DNA from: Sunxiuqinia elliptica
GTDB lineage: Bacteria; Bacteroidota; Bacteroidia; Bacteroidales; Prolixibacteraceae
NCBI RefSeq assembly: GCF_900113005.1
Contig: NZ_FONW01000002.1
Coordinates: 124,001-188,000 of the forward strand
Length of the DNA: 64,000 bases
Direction: 5' to 3'
Shown here piece by piece: positions 8,667 through 18,401 of the stretch (position 1 is the first letter of the stretch; each line of letters opens with the position of its first letter). The translations under genes and the position numbers were made by a program. The notes beneath the pieces are model-generated. The model was not told where the DNA came from, made no database searches, and saw only the letters and a list, made by a program, of their open reading frames with translations.

Positions 8667-9245
8667 ATGCGTAAAGAGATCAATGCTGATTATCTTTTGT
8701 GGGAAAGGTTGAAGAAAGGGGATACTTCTGCGTTTAACGAATTGTATGGAAAGTATGCTGATATTCTTTTTTCGTTTGGGATGGTATACTCTGGCGATAA
8801 GGAATATGTGAAGGACTGTATACATGATTTATTTTTTGAGCTTTTTAAGTATCGGAAAAATCTTTCAGAAACAAATAGTATTAGGAATTACTTGTTTAAA
8901 TCCTTAAAAAGAAAGGTACGTTCTAAACAAAAAGGGCGGTTACAATTGATATATACTGCTGAATCGCTGGAATGGAATGATAGCGGTGAGGGCGATGGTG
9001 GGGAGGATCTGTTGCAGGATGATATTCAAAAGTTAGCAAAAGCCATTCAGCAATTGCCTGAGCGACAACAAGAGGCACTGAATTTACGTTTTATCGTTGA
9101 GTTACCTTATTCCGAGGTGGCCAGTATTATGGATATTTCCTTGGAGTCAGTTCGTACCTTGGTGTACCGTTCGGTTAAAACGTTAAGAGAAGACCTAAAA
9201 GATAACCAGATAACTGTTTTGTTTTATGTAATGCGCAGCTATTGA
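8667..9245 (+). CDS. ECF RNA polymerase sigma factor (Bacteroidota FecI/RpoE type)
   Basis: The 192-residue protein has sigma region 2 at about residues 12-85 (AFNELYGKYADILFSFG, then DCIHDLFFELFK, RNYLFKSLKRK). Region 4 lies at about 125-180, with LPERQQEALNLRF and the helix-turn-helix YSEVASIMDISLESVRTLVYRSVKTLRE. Such factors are held inactive by a membrane FecR partner and released when a SusC/TonB receptor binds its substrate. The FecR gene starts 28 bases downstream and an STN-bearing SusC follows, so it should control this uptake locus. It is the only sigma gene in the 8.6-20 kb locus, although two FecR genes are present. Confidence 0.92.
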   Translation: MRKEINADYLLWERLKKGDTSAFNELYGKYADILFSFGMVYSGDKEYVKDCIHDLFFELFKYRKNLSETNSIRNYLFKSLKRKVRSKQKGRLQLIYTAESLEWNDSGEGDGGEDLLQDDIQKLAKAIQQLPERQQEALNLRFIVELPYSEVASIMDISLESVRTLVYRSVKTLREDLKDNQITVLFYVMRSY

Positions 9246-9273
9246 TATGATGATATAATCTACTAAACCTAAG

Positions 9274-10443
9274 ATGACCAATAAAACCTCTAAAAAACGA
9301 GCTGAAGATATATTGATTGATGATGATTTGCTGAGTCACCCGAAAGGCCTTCAGGCTATCCCGGAGCTTGATGAAGCTGAACTGTTATTCGCAAACAATA
9401 TTCGGAAGGCACTAAAAACACAGCGAAAGAGGATAGATGAGAGGGAGCAAAACGAACTTCAGGATCGACTAAATAGATCCATAAGACAGCACCAAAAGAG
9501 GCGACGTATCGGGCAAATTTCTTCAATTGCAGCGATTTTGCTGATTGCTCTTGCCGTTGTTTCGTTGGTGGAAACCAATCGCTCCGAGTTTTTGCGTTTC
9601 GCTTCCAACTTTTCTGTTGATCCCCAAGCGGGGCAAACAAAGCTTATTCTTGAAAAAGGGAATGACCTTAAGATTACGGATAAAGAAGCGAGCATTAAAT
9701 ATTCCTCGATAACGAACTCCATTGAGGTAAACTCGATTCAGCAAAACACAAAAACGACTCTTGCTGCCGAGATGAATCTTCATACCTTGCTGGTGCCTTT
9801 TGGAAAACGAACCAAAATTACACTTTCCGATAGCAGTATTGTTTGGGTGAATTCAGGTTCAAAACTCGTTTATCCTTCGCGGTTTGATGATAATAAACGG
9901 GAGGTTTATCTGGAGGGAGCCGCAATTTTCGATGTCAGTCACCGAGCAGATCAGCCCTTCTATGTTTATACGGATGATTTGGATGTTCGGGTTTTAGGAA
10001 CCATGTTTGCCGTTAGTGCCTATCCGGATGATGAGACGGTCAACACCGTTCTTGAGCGCGGAAAGGTGGAACTGAAATACAAAGGAACAAGGCTGATTGG
10101 TTATGAGAAAGACATTCTTACTCCGGGAACCAAGGCGAGTTATTCGCCAGAGGATGGTGCCATGAATCACAGCCAGGTAAATACCCGCAATTACACATCA
10201 TGGAAGGATGGTTATGTGTTTTTAGAAAAGAAAACACTGGGGTATATTGTGAAAAAAATAGCGAGGTATTACAACGTTGAAATTCATGTTGAAGATGAAC
10301 AGCTGGCCTCGGAAACTTTCTCTGGATTATTGGATTTACGAAATAATGCCAATCAAATACTTGAAATAATCTCAGAAGTCATTAATATTGACGTTGAAAA
10401 GGACCATGATCGGATTATAATTAAACGAAAGCAGAAACAGTAG
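9274..10443 (+). CDS. FecR-family anti-sigma factor (first copy)
   Basis: The 389-residue protein has a cytoplasmic N-terminal part (1-~78) that would bind the sigma factor. One membrane helix follows at about 80-98 (ISSIAAILLIALAVVSLV), then a periplasmic FecR domain (~165-280; LLVPFGKRTKITLSDSS, WVNSGSKLVYP, REVYLEGAAIFDVSH) and a DUF4974-like C-terminal domain (~315-389; KKTLGYIVKKIARYYNVEI, ETFSGLLDLR). It passes the signal from the SusC STN domain across the inner membrane. It is clearly paralogous to the FecR at 13999-15177. The sigma gene lies 28 bases upstream, and the SusC gene 77 bases downstream with no clear promoter between. Confidence 0.92.
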   Translation: MTNKTSKKRAEDILIDDDLLSHPKGLQAIPELDEAELLFANNIRKALKTQRKRIDEREQNELQDRLNRSIRQHQKRRRIGQISSIAAILLIALAVVSLVETNRSEFLRFASNFSVDPQAGQTKLILEKGNDLKITDKEASIKYSSITNSIEVNSIQQNTKTTLAAEMNLHTLLVPFGKRTKITLSDSSIVWVNSGSKLVYPSRFDDNKREVYLEGAAIFDVSHRADQPFYVYTDDLDVRVLGTMFAVSAYPDDETVNTVLERGKVELKYKGTRLIGYEKDILTPGTKASYSPEDGAMNHSQVNTRNYTSWKDGYVFLEKKTLGYIVKKIARYYNVEIHVEDEQLASETFSGLLDLRNNANQILEIISEVINIDVEKDHDRIIIKRKQKQ

Positions 10444-10520
10444 CAGGAGGAGAAACCTGAAATAACTTAGGGCTGGAAACTTTTAAGAATAAATGGGAAT
10501 TTTTTTCGGGTGAAGAATAC

Positions 10521-13500
10521 ATGAGGGGGAAAAAACATATTCTGTTATTCATTTTAATTTGCTTGTGTGCTGTAGGAAGAGCTCAAGATGAGAAGATGAC
10601 TATTCGCTTAAAAAAGACATCTTTAGGGGCTGTTTTTGAGCTTATTCAGCAGCAGAGTGAATACATCTTTTTCTATAAAGACGATCAGGTCGATGTAGAT
10701 GTTAAGGTTACGGTTGATGCTGAAAATCAATCGATCGACAACATTCTTGACCAAGCCTTGGTCGGAACCGATTTAAAGTATAAAATTTTCGATCGCCAAA
10801 TTATCATTATTCCCAAACATGAGGTGGGAGATGAGGAAAATGTCTTTATGAAAATCCGGCTTGGATCCGGAAAGAGAACGATTACTGGCACCGTCTCTGA
10901 TGATGAAGGGAGCCCTATCCCAGGAGTTTCAATCATTGTAAAGGGGAAATATACGGGGACAACAACCGATGATAATGGCACTTACTCTTTCGAAATACCG
11001 GAGAATAGCCATCGCTTGGTTTTTCACTACATCGGCATGCAGACGAAAGAAGTGACGCTTGGTGAAAGCGATGAAGTTAATGTAACGCTCAATTCGGAGG
11101 TGTTTGACGTGAATGAGGTGATCATATCAGCGTTGGGAATTAAACGAGCGGAGAAGTCGCTGACTTACGCGATGCAAACGATTAGTGGCGAAGAGTTGAC
11201 CAAAAGTCAGGAATACAACTATGTAAGTTTGCTTACAGGAAAAATATCGGGAATTGAAATCACCAAAAGTGCTGCCGGAGCCGGAGGTTCAACGAAAGTG
11301 ATCCTTCGGGGAAATAAATCATTAAGTACGACCAGCGAACCTCTTTTTGTTATTGATGGAATTCCGATGGCCAATCACAAAGGCCGTCAATTGGGAATGT
11401 TTGGGGGGAAAGACGGAGGAGATGGTTTATCTCAGTTGAATGCAGAAGATATTGAAAGTATCAGCATTCTGAAAGGAGCCAATGCCGCTGCTCTGTACGG
11501 TAGTCAGGGGGCCAACGGGGTTGTTCTGGTAACCACACGAAGTGGGCACAAAGGACATTCTGAGGTTACTTTTAGCACAAGTTGTGGCGTGGAAACGATT
11601 CTTGAATTACCCAAACTTCAGTATAAATATGGAAGTTTTGGTGGGGCCAAGGAAAGTTGGTCTTACACGCCGGGAGACTATTCTGATCGGTTTATACGCG
11701 ACTTTTTTAAACCGGGTATAAACCTGGTAAATACGGTGTCGGCAAGTGGTGGAAACGATAATTCAGTGGTGTACTTTTCTCTTTCAAATACCAACATTAG
11801 CGGGATTATTCCGGAAAATGAATACAATAAGACCAACTTGACGTTGAAACAGTCCACCTCATTGATTGATGGTTTGTTGGATTTTAGTTCCAACGTCATG
11901 TTATCCAATGAGATTGTGAATAACAAGAATGTTGCTGGCTACTACCTGAACCCGTTAACTGGGCTTTATTTCTTCCCTCGAGATTTGAACTATCAGAGCT
12001 ATGCTGAAAATTACCAGGTGTTCGATCCTTTAAGGAACATGTATTTGCAGAACTGGTTTGTGGAAGACCATTTTCAATCCAACCCAGAGTGGATCATTCA
12101 GAATCAGAAGAATGAAGATCATGTTCGGCGTGGGATTGTTAACGCCATGCTCGATTTTCAATTTAGTCGACGGCTGAATCTACTCGTGCGAGGTAATTAT
12201 GATTATGCGGTACGCACACACGAACAAAAAAATAAGGCTGGTTCAAATGGGACTAATGTGCATCCGAATGGATCGTGGGAATACGAGAAGTTTTCGGATG
12301 AATTGGTTTATGTTGATGCCATTCTTTCATACCATACAAAAATAGGGAAGTTCAGGTTTGATGCGATGCTTGGAGGAACCTACCAGCAGCACAAGTATGG
12401 TTTGGGAACGAGTGTAAATACCGGACTGGATGGTTTGAAATATCCAAATGAATTTTTCTTTCAAAACATTGCAGATAATGTGATGATCAACTCAATTTTG
12501 CAAAGTAGCTTGATTAAAGAGGCTGTTTTTGGGAACTTCCAACTATCGTATAAAGAAAAGATATTCTTGGAGTTTTCAGGGCGTAACGATTGGGCTTCGA
12601 GCTTATATGGAACGGGGAATGATTCTTATTTTTATCCATCGGCAGGAATTGCCGTGTTGATGAATGAGCTCGTTGATCTTCCGGATTTTATCAGCTATGC
12701 CAAATTAAGATCATCGTATGCGATGGTGGCTAACGAAGTTCCTTTCAATTCAGTCAGTCCCAACAACACCATTTCACAGATAGGTGTTGAAATCAATACC
12801 CGGAGGCCATTTACGAATTTGAAACCGGAGATGATCCGAAGTATTGAGTTTGGAGGAGATTGGCGTTTCTTTGGTGGACGATTTGGTGTGGACCTAACCT
12901 ACTACAACATCAACAGTCGGGATCAGTTTATTGCTTTGCCTGCTCCATACGGGTCAGGTTATACCGAATACTTTGTGAATGCAGGAGAGGTTGTTAACTC
13001 CGGTTTGGAGATGTCTCTGAATACCGAGATAATCAAAACGAAAAAGTTAGGCTGGAGGTCGCGATTGAATTATTCTCACAACCGAAATCAGATTGTGGCT
13101 TTGCATCCGAGACTAACAAATCCAATTAGTTTGTCTGATAATGAAGGGTATCAGTTGATTATTCAGGAAGGTGGATCGTTCGGCGACTTGTATGTTTATA
13201 AGTTTAAGCGTGACGATCAGGGACGAATCATGCTTGATAAGAATGGAAATATCATGAAGTCCGGTAATAAAGAATACATTGGTAACTCAAATCCTGACTG
13301 GAGCTTGGGCTGGAACAATACGCTTCATTATAAAAATGTTTCTTTTAGCTTTCTGTTTTCAGGGAAGTTTGGCGGGAAGGTCATCAGCCAGACCGAAGCA
13401 ATGCTTGATGGATATGGTGTTAGTAAACGAACAGCCGATGCTCGAGATAACGGAGGCGTTGCCATTAATGCTGTTGCTTACGACGGCACTGCGGTAACCA

Positions 13501-13805
13501 GTATGGATCCAAAGAAATATTATACCTACATTGGCGATCGTAACGGAATTAAGGAAGCTTATACTTACGATCGTACCAATATTCGACTTAGCCAGGTGAA
13601 CCTTTCCTACCAATTTGACTTACCACATTCGCGTTTGAAAAAGGTCGCTGTTTCGTTGACCGGACAAAACCTTTTCTTTTTGTATAAAGATGCTCCGTTC
13701 GATCCGGAAATTACCTTGAACACCAAAAATACGGACCAAGCGCTGGATAATTTTAGCTTACCAATTACCCGAACCATTGGTGCTGCCGTAAAATTTACTT
13801 TCTAG
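10521..13805 (+). CDS. SusC/RagA TonB-linked outer-membrane receptor with STN domain (first copy)
   Basis: The 1094-residue protein has a signal peptide (residues 1-21, ending near GRAQ) and an STN domain at ~25-97 (IRLKKTSLGAVFELIQQQ, YKIFDRQIIIIPK). A carboxypeptidase-regulatory-like domain follows at ~113-193 (ITGTVSDDEGSPIPGVSI), then the plug (~208-340; LRGNKSLSTTSEPLFVIDGIPM, NAAALYGSQGANGVV). The rest is a 22-strand barrel ending in aromatic F. It imports a nutrient with TonB energy. The STN domain lets it signal to FecR. No SusD gene follows it, which is unusual, since the next genes are a FecR and a second SusC that has a SusD. It aligns along its whole barrel with the 15261-18389 protein. 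Confidence 0.93.
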   Translation: MRGKKHILLFILICLCAVGRAQDEKMTIRLKKTSLGAVFELIQQQSEYIFFYKDDQVDVDVKVTVDAENQSIDNILDQALVGTDLKYKIFDRQIIIIPKHEVGDEENVFMKIRLGSGKRTITGTVSDDEGSPIPGVSIIVKGKYTGTTTDDNGTYSFEIPENSHRLVFHYIGMQTKEVTLGESDEVNVTLNSEVFDVNEVIISALGIKRAEKSLTYAMQTISGEELTKSQEYNYVSLLTGKISGIEITKSAAGAGGSTKVILRGNKSLSTTSEPLFVIDGIPMANHKGRQLGMFGGKDGGDGLSQLNAEDIESISILKGANAAALYGSQGANGVVLVTTRSGHKGHSEVTFSTSCGVETILELPKLQYKYGSFGGAKESWSYTPGDYSDRFIRDFFKPGINLVNTVSASGGNDNSVVYFSLSNTNISGIIPENEYNKTNLTLKQSTSLIDGLLDFSSNVMLSNEIVNNKNVAGYYLNPLTGLYFFPRDLNYQSYAENYQVFDPLRNMYLQNWFVEDHFQSNPEWIIQNQKNEDHVRRGIVNAMLDFQFSRRLNLLVRGNYDYAVRTHEQKNKAGSNGTNVHPNGSWEYEKFSDELVYVDAILSYHTKIGKFRFDAMLGGTYQQHKYGLGTSVNTGLDGLKYPNEFFFQNIADNVMINSILQSSLIKEAVFGNFQLSYKEKIFLEFSGRNDWASSLYGTGNDSYFYPSAGIAVLMNELVDLPDFISYAKLRSSYAMVANEVPFNSVSPNNTISQIGVEINTRRPFTNLKPEMIRSIEFGGDWRFFGGRFGVDLTYYNINSRDQFIALPAPYGSGYTEYFVNAGEVVNSGLEMSLNTEIIKTKKLGWRSRLNYSHNRNQIVALHPRLTNPISLSDNEGYQLIIQEGGSFGDLYVYKFKRDDQGRIMLDKNGNIMKSGNKEYIGNSNPDWSLGWNNTLHYKNVSFSFLFSGKFGGKVISQTEAMLDGYGVSKRTADARDNGGVAINAVAYDGTAVTSMDPKKYYTYIGDRNGIKEAYTYDRTNIRLSQVNLSYQFDLPHSRLKKVAVSLTGQNLFFLYKDAPFDPEITLNTKNTDQALDNFSLPITRTIGAAVKFTF

Positions 13806-13998
13806 CCAGTCTTCAGCTTCAGGACAAAATCATTCAACTAGTAGCTTTTATTTAGAAAAAAATAGCTCTTGTCAAAGTGTTGTTTTTTAGTGTCTTATCT
13901 GTTTGTTGCAGAGAAAAGTGAAAAAAAGTTTCTTCTGAGCGTCTATATTTTTCAAAAACTGTCCTTATGGTTTTTGAATTAGCACCACGATAAGAGTA

Positions 13999-15177
13999 AT
14001 GGGAAGATTTATGAGTAGGAAGAAACACGAAAGAGGGAAATTGATTATCAAGGGAAATGAGACTCAAAAAGAAAGAGTAGGCGATACTTACTTATCGGGT
14101 GCTGATACTTTTTCAGAAGATGAGCTGAAGAGCGCTGAAGCCTTGTTGAAAGACCTCTCCAGCCTGCGCAAAGGCTTCCCAAAAGAAGAAAAGAAACAAC
14201 TCGGGAATCAATTAAATCAAAGTATTCAGAATTATCAAAGAAAAAGACGTTGGAGTCAGTTGGGAATTGCTGCGTCTATTTTGCTTATCATAGGTTTTGC
14301 TGCAACATTTCAAATGGAGCAATTATCCGATTTTAGAACGTATGTAGAAGATATAACTCCCGTTGAAGAAAGTGCTTCAACGCGCTTGTTCCTTTCCGGA
14401 GCTCAAGAGATTGTGATCGATTCGGAAGAATCAAAAATTGAGTATACCACAGCCGGAGACCAAGTGAAAATTGATGCGACTCAATCGGTTGATCAGCAGT
14501 TGACTGATAAAAAAATGGCTTTTAATACGGTGGTGGTTCCTTATGGAAAACGCACCATGCTTCGCTTGTCCGACAGCAGCCGTGTTTGGCTAAATTCTGG
14601 CTCTCGTTTGGTTTATCCAGCTCGCTTTGAGTCGGATAAGAGAGAAGTCTACCTGGAAGGAGAAGCTGTTTTTGAGGTCAGTCATAATGCCGCTCATCCT
14701 TTTCATGTTATTACCCAAAATTTGGAAGTGAAAGTTTTGGGAACCGTCTTTAACCTAACGGCTTATCCTGATGAGCAAATCACACAAACGGTGTTGGAAA
14801 GTGGCTCCGTTGAACTGCAATTTGATGGAGATGAGTTATGGGGAAAATCAAAAACGGTCATTGAGCCGGGTACATTGGCGGTTTATGATTTGGAAAGCAA
14901 GCTGATGGAACAAAAGCAAGTAAATACCAAGTGCTATACTTCATGGCGAGAGGGCTTTTTGTTTGTTGAGCATTTGGCATTGAAAGATATTCTCAAGAAG
15001 GTGGCCCGCTACTATAATGCGGACATCCGGATTGCAGAGTCTGCCTTGGAAGAGGAAACCTTCTCGGGCTATTTAGATCTCAGAAGCTCAGTAGGGCAAG
15101 TGCTGGAAGTGATTGCTGAGTTTATGGAAATTAAAGTGAAGGAGGAAAACGAGCAAATTATTATATCAAGAATATAA
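13999..15177 (+). CDS. FecR-family anti-sigma factor (second copy, no sigma gene of its own)
   Basis: The 392-residue protein has the same architecture as the first FecR: cytoplasmic N-terminus, one membrane helix at ~80-99 (LGIAASILLIIGFAATFQM), FecR domain (VVVPYGKRTMLRLSDSS, WLNSGSRLVYP, REVYLEGEAVFEVSH) and DUF4974-like end (ETFSGYLDLR). A start at 13999 gives MGRFMSRKK. An ATG at 14011 is possible. No sigma gene precedes it, only 193 bases after the first SusC. Either it shares the 8667 sigma factor or it controls one elsewhere. The adjoining SusC lacks the STN domain that normally signals to FecR. Confidence 0.92.
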   Translation: MGRFMSRKKHERGKLIIKGNETQKERVGDTYLSGADTFSEDELKSAEALLKDLSSLRKGFPKEEKKQLGNQLNQSIQNYQRKRRWSQLGIAASILLIIGFAATFQMEQLSDFRTYVEDITPVEESASTRLFLSGAQEIVIDSEESKIEYTTAGDQVKIDATQSVDQQLTDKKMAFNTVVVPYGKRTMLRLSDSSRVWLNSGSRLVYPARFESDKREVYLEGEAVFEVSHNAAHPFHVITQNLEVKVLGTVFNLTAYPDEQITQTVLESGSVELQFDGDELWGKSKTVIEPGTLAVYDLESKLMEQKQVNTKCYTSWREGFLFVEHLALKDILKKVARYYNADIRIAESALEEETFSGYLDLRSSVGQVLEVIAEFMEIKVKEENEQIIISRI

Positions 15178-15182
15178 AAAAA

Positions 15183-15210
15183 GCCGGAAAGTGCTGCAAC
15201 ACCGCCCGGC
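15183..15210 (+). repeat. Short inverted repeat between second FecR and second SusC
   Basis: GCCGG (15183-15187) and CCGGC (15206-15210) flank an 18-base spacer just after the FecR stop. The stem is short and no T-run follows. It may reduce read-through into the highly expressed SusC gene, but this is weak. Confidence 0.25.
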
Positions 15211-15260
15211 ATGAGTGAATAACATCGTACAAACATTATTAACCCAAAAACTTCAAATTT

Positions 15261-18200
15261 ATGAAAAAAATGAAGCAAAGTGTACCGTCTGTCCCTTTGA
15301 GGATAGTTCGGAGCCGAAAATTTAAACTTCAGAAAATTTTCGTGCTAGCGCTATGTGTACTAGGATGCTCTACCTTGTTGGGAACAGCAAACGCTACGGC
15401 AGCTTCCCCTAATTCTGATCTGTTCCAGGTGGAGCAACAGAAAAAAACGGTGAAGGGAGTTGTTACTGATGATACCGGAGAACCTATTCCAGGCGTATCG
15501 GTGTTGGTTAAAGGAACAACAATTGGTCAGATTACCAATTTTGATGGTCAATATGTGCTTGATGTGCCAGCCGATAACGATACGATTGTATTTTCATTCG
15601 TAGGTTTGAAAACACTGGAAGAAGTTGTTGGCAATCGCACGGAGATTAATGTGATGTTGGAAAGCGATGCCGTTGATGTTGACGAAGTTGTTGTAACTGC
15701 TTTGGGTATCCGTCGTGATAAAAAGACATTGACTTACGCTTCTCAACAGGTTTCAGGTGAAGAGCTTCTAAAATCGAAAGATATTAACTTCATGAACAGC
15801 CTGAGTGGTAAGACTGCCGGTCTGGAAATCAGAAAAAGTAGTTCTGGTGCTGGTGGTTCTACACGTACGGTATTGCGTGGTAGCCGTTCTGTAAGTGGGC
15901 TGACCGAACCGTTATATGTAATTGATGGTATTCCAATGGTTAACCACAAAGGCGGGCAGCCAGGTATGTGGGGAGGAACTGACCAAGGTGACGGTTTGTC
16001 TCAGATTAACCCGGAAGATATCGAAAGCATCAACATTTTGAAAGGAGCAAATGCTGCCGTTCTTTATGGTAGCCAGGGAGCAAACGGTGTTGTGATCATT
16101 ACCACTAAAAAAGCAAAAGAAGGCCGTGTTGATGTAACCTTTAGTTCCAGTGCTGTTTTCGAGAGCATCATGGCAGCTCCTGAGTTGCAGTTTGACTATG
16201 GTAGTGAAGCTGGAGCAAAAGAAAGCTGGTCTTATACAAAAGGAAATTATGACAGCGACTATGTTGATGATTTCTTCCAAACAGGGCACAACCTGGTGAA
16301 TAACCTTTCAATTAATGGTGGAAATAACAGGACATCAGTTTATTTCTCTTACGGAAATACGAGCTCATCAGGTATTGTTCCTAACAACGACTATCAAAAA
16401 CACAATGTGATGTTTAAGCAATCAACGAAGTTGTTTAACGACAAGGTTCGGGTGAGCTCTAACGTGATGTTGGTTTCTGAAAAAACAGACAACCGGAACA
16501 CAGCTGGTTATTACTTGAACCCGCTAACTGGTTTGTATCTTTTCCCACGCGACAAAGATTTCCAATCTTATAAAGATAATTACGAGGTGTTCAACACTGA
16601 CCGGAACATGTATTTGCAAAACTGGTTTGTAGAAGATCACTTTCAGTCAAATCCTTACTGGGTAATCAACAAAGAACCTAAAACGGACTTGTCTAAGCGT
16701 TTGATTGCAAGTGCAACTTTAGAGTATTTCATTACTGACAAATTAAAGTTCCAAGCTCGTGGAAACGTTGATTATGCTGTGAAGTCGTACGAACAACAAC
16801 ATGCTGCGGGTTCTAACCCAACCAACGTGTCTGCAAACGGAAGATGGCAGTATCAGAAGTATGAAGATAAGTCAGTTTATACCGATGGAATCTTTACTTA
16901 CCAAAATGATTTTGGTGCATTTAGTTTAGATGCAACCTTGGGAGCTAGTTACCAGGAAACCGTTCTGGGAGACGGAATTGCTGTTGACAATGGAACCAAT
17001 GATTTACTTTATCCAAATGAATTTTTCTTCCAAAACCTACCTTTTAATGTTCAGGTACGTTCAATCTATGCTGGGAAAGTGATTAAGCAAGGTGTTTTTG
17101 GTAACTTCCAATTAGGATTCAAAGAGATGTTGTTCTTAGACCTGTCAGGAAGAAATGACTGGGCTTCAACTTTGGCCGGAACCGGAAACGATTCTTATTT
17201 CTATCCAGCAATTGGTCTTACTGGTATCGTTAGCGAAATGGTGACCCTACCAGACTTCATCAGCTTCGGAAAAGTGCGTGCATCAAGTACAACCGTAGCG
17301 AACGAAGTACCTTTCAATAAAATTAATCCTCAGCACAGCATTAACAGTGGTGGCGGTGTTGACCGAAACACGCAACAACCATTTAGAACATTGAAACCTG
17401 AAATGCAAACCAGTATCGAGTTGGGTACTGACTGGAGATTCTTCAATGGCCGTTTTGGATTCGACTTCACTTACTACCATGTAGATAGTAAAGATCAATT
17501 CATTCCTCTTCCTGCTCCATCAGGTTCAGGATACACCACTTATTTCATCAATGCTGGTAAAATTGTGAATAAAGGGGTTGAATTAACGGTTAATACCATT
17601 CCGGTAAAAACCAGAAACTTTACCTGGAACTCAACTTTCAACTACAGTAAAAACAACAGTGAAGTAGAAGAACTGGTTCCTGAATTTGAAGATAAGAGAA
17701 TTGACTTAGGAAGCTCTGAAGGTTATTCAACTTACTTGTTGGCAGGAGGTTCTTTCTATGATTTGTATGGTTATAAATTCCAAAGAAATGAGCAAGGGCA
17801 AATTATTTTGGATGAAAAAACTGGAAAACCTCAAAAAACGACTGAACGTGAGTATCTTGGTAACCTGGAACCAGAGTGGAGTTTAGGTTGGAATAATAGC
17901 ATGAGATACAAAAATGTTTCATTGAGCTTCTTGATTAACGCTAAAGTTGGAGGAAAAGTAGTTAGCCAGACAGAATCAATGCTGGATGGATACGGAGTAA
18001 GCAAACGTACGGGCGATGCTCGTGACAATGGTGGTGTGGTTGCAATCAATGCCATCCAAGGAACAACTCCTGTAACCGAAATCGATGCTAAAACATACTA
18101 TACAACAATAGGTGACCGTAATGGTATTTTGGAAGCTTATGTGTATGATCGTACCAACGTTCGTTTAAGCCAGTTGGCGCTGACTTACGATTTTGATATG

Positions 18201-18389
18201 ACGAAACTTAGCTTGCCATTGAAAGCAGCTTCTGTATCGTTAGTTGGTCAGAACTTGTTCTTCATCTACAAGGATGCTCCTTATGATCCAGAATTGGCCA
18301 TGAATACAGGCTTGGGATCGCAATCGTTGGATAACTTCAACTTGCCTTCTACTAGAACGTATGGTTTTAACCTAAAAATTACATTTTAA
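15261..18389 (+). CDS. SusC/RagA TonB-linked outer-membrane receptor without STN (second copy)
   Basis: The 1042-residue protein has a long, basic signal peptide region (hydrophobic core ~26-42, cleavage near TANATAA). It goes directly into the carboxypeptidase-like domain (~63-135; VKGVVTDDTGEPIPGVSVLV). The STN domain of the first copy is missing. Plug motifs are LRGSRSVSGLTEPLYVIDGIPM and NAAVLYGSQGANGVVIIT, and the barrel ends in ITF. Barrel identity with the first SusC is high, for example PLTGLY-FPRD and RNMYLQNWFVEDHFQSNP in both. It forms the channel of a SusCD pair with the SusD gene 12 bases downstream. Synonymous codons differ from the first copy even where the protein is identical, so the duplication is not recent. 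Confidence 0.93.
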   Translation: MKKMKQSVPSVPLRIVRSRKFKLQKIFVLALCVLGCSTLLGTANATAASPNSDLFQVEQQKKTVKGVVTDDTGEPIPGVSVLVKGTTIGQITNFDGQYVLDVPADNDTIVFSFVGLKTLEEVVGNRTEINVMLESDAVDVDEVVVTALGIRRDKKTLTYASQQVSGEELLKSKDINFMNSLSGKTAGLEIRKSSSGAGGSTRTVLRGSRSVSGLTEPLYVIDGIPMVNHKGGQPGMWGGTDQGDGLSQINPEDIESINILKGANAAVLYGSQGANGVVIITTKKAKEGRVDVTFSSSAVFESIMAAPELQFDYGSEAGAKESWSYTKGNYDSDYVDDFFQTGHNLVNNLSINGGNNRTSVYFSYGNTSSSGIVPNNDYQKHNVMFKQSTKLFNDKVRVSSNVMLVSEKTDNRNTAGYYLNPLTGLYLFPRDKDFQSYKDNYEVFNTDRNMYLQNWFVEDHFQSNPYWVINKEPKTDLSKRLIASATLEYFITDKLKFQARGNVDYAVKSYEQQHAAGSNPTNVSANGRWQYQKYEDKSVYTDGIFTYQNDFGAFSLDATLGASYQETVLGDGIAVDNGTNDLLYPNEFFFQNLPFNVQVRSIYAGKVIKQGVFGNFQLGFKEMLFLDLSGRNDWASTLAGTGNDSYFYPAIGLTGIVSEMVTLPDFISFGKVRASSTTVANEVPFNKINPQHSINSGGGVDRNTQQPFRTLKPEMQTSIELGTDWRFFNGRFGFDFTYYHVDSKDQFIPLPAPSGSGYTTYFINAGKIVNKGVELTVNTIPVKTRNFTWNSTFNYSKNNSEVEELVPEFEDKRIDLGSSEGYSTYLLAGGSFYDLYGYKFQRNEQGQIILDEKTGKPQKTTEREYLGNLEPEWSLGWNNSMRYKNVSLSFLINAKVGGKVVSQTESMLDGYGVSKRTGDARDNGGVVAINAIQGTTPVTEIDAKTYYTTIGDRNGILEAYVYDRTNVRLSQLALTYDFDMTKLSLPLKAASVSLVGQNLFFIYKDAPYDPELAMNTGLGSQSLDNFNLPSTRTYGFNLKITF

Positions 18390-18401
18390 CAATTCGCAAC
18401 T

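Noticed and set aside
13806-13998. Second sigma gene or promoter before the second FecR
   Set aside because: The 193 bases are too short for a sigma gene and contain no exact TAnnTTTG element with a -33 partner.
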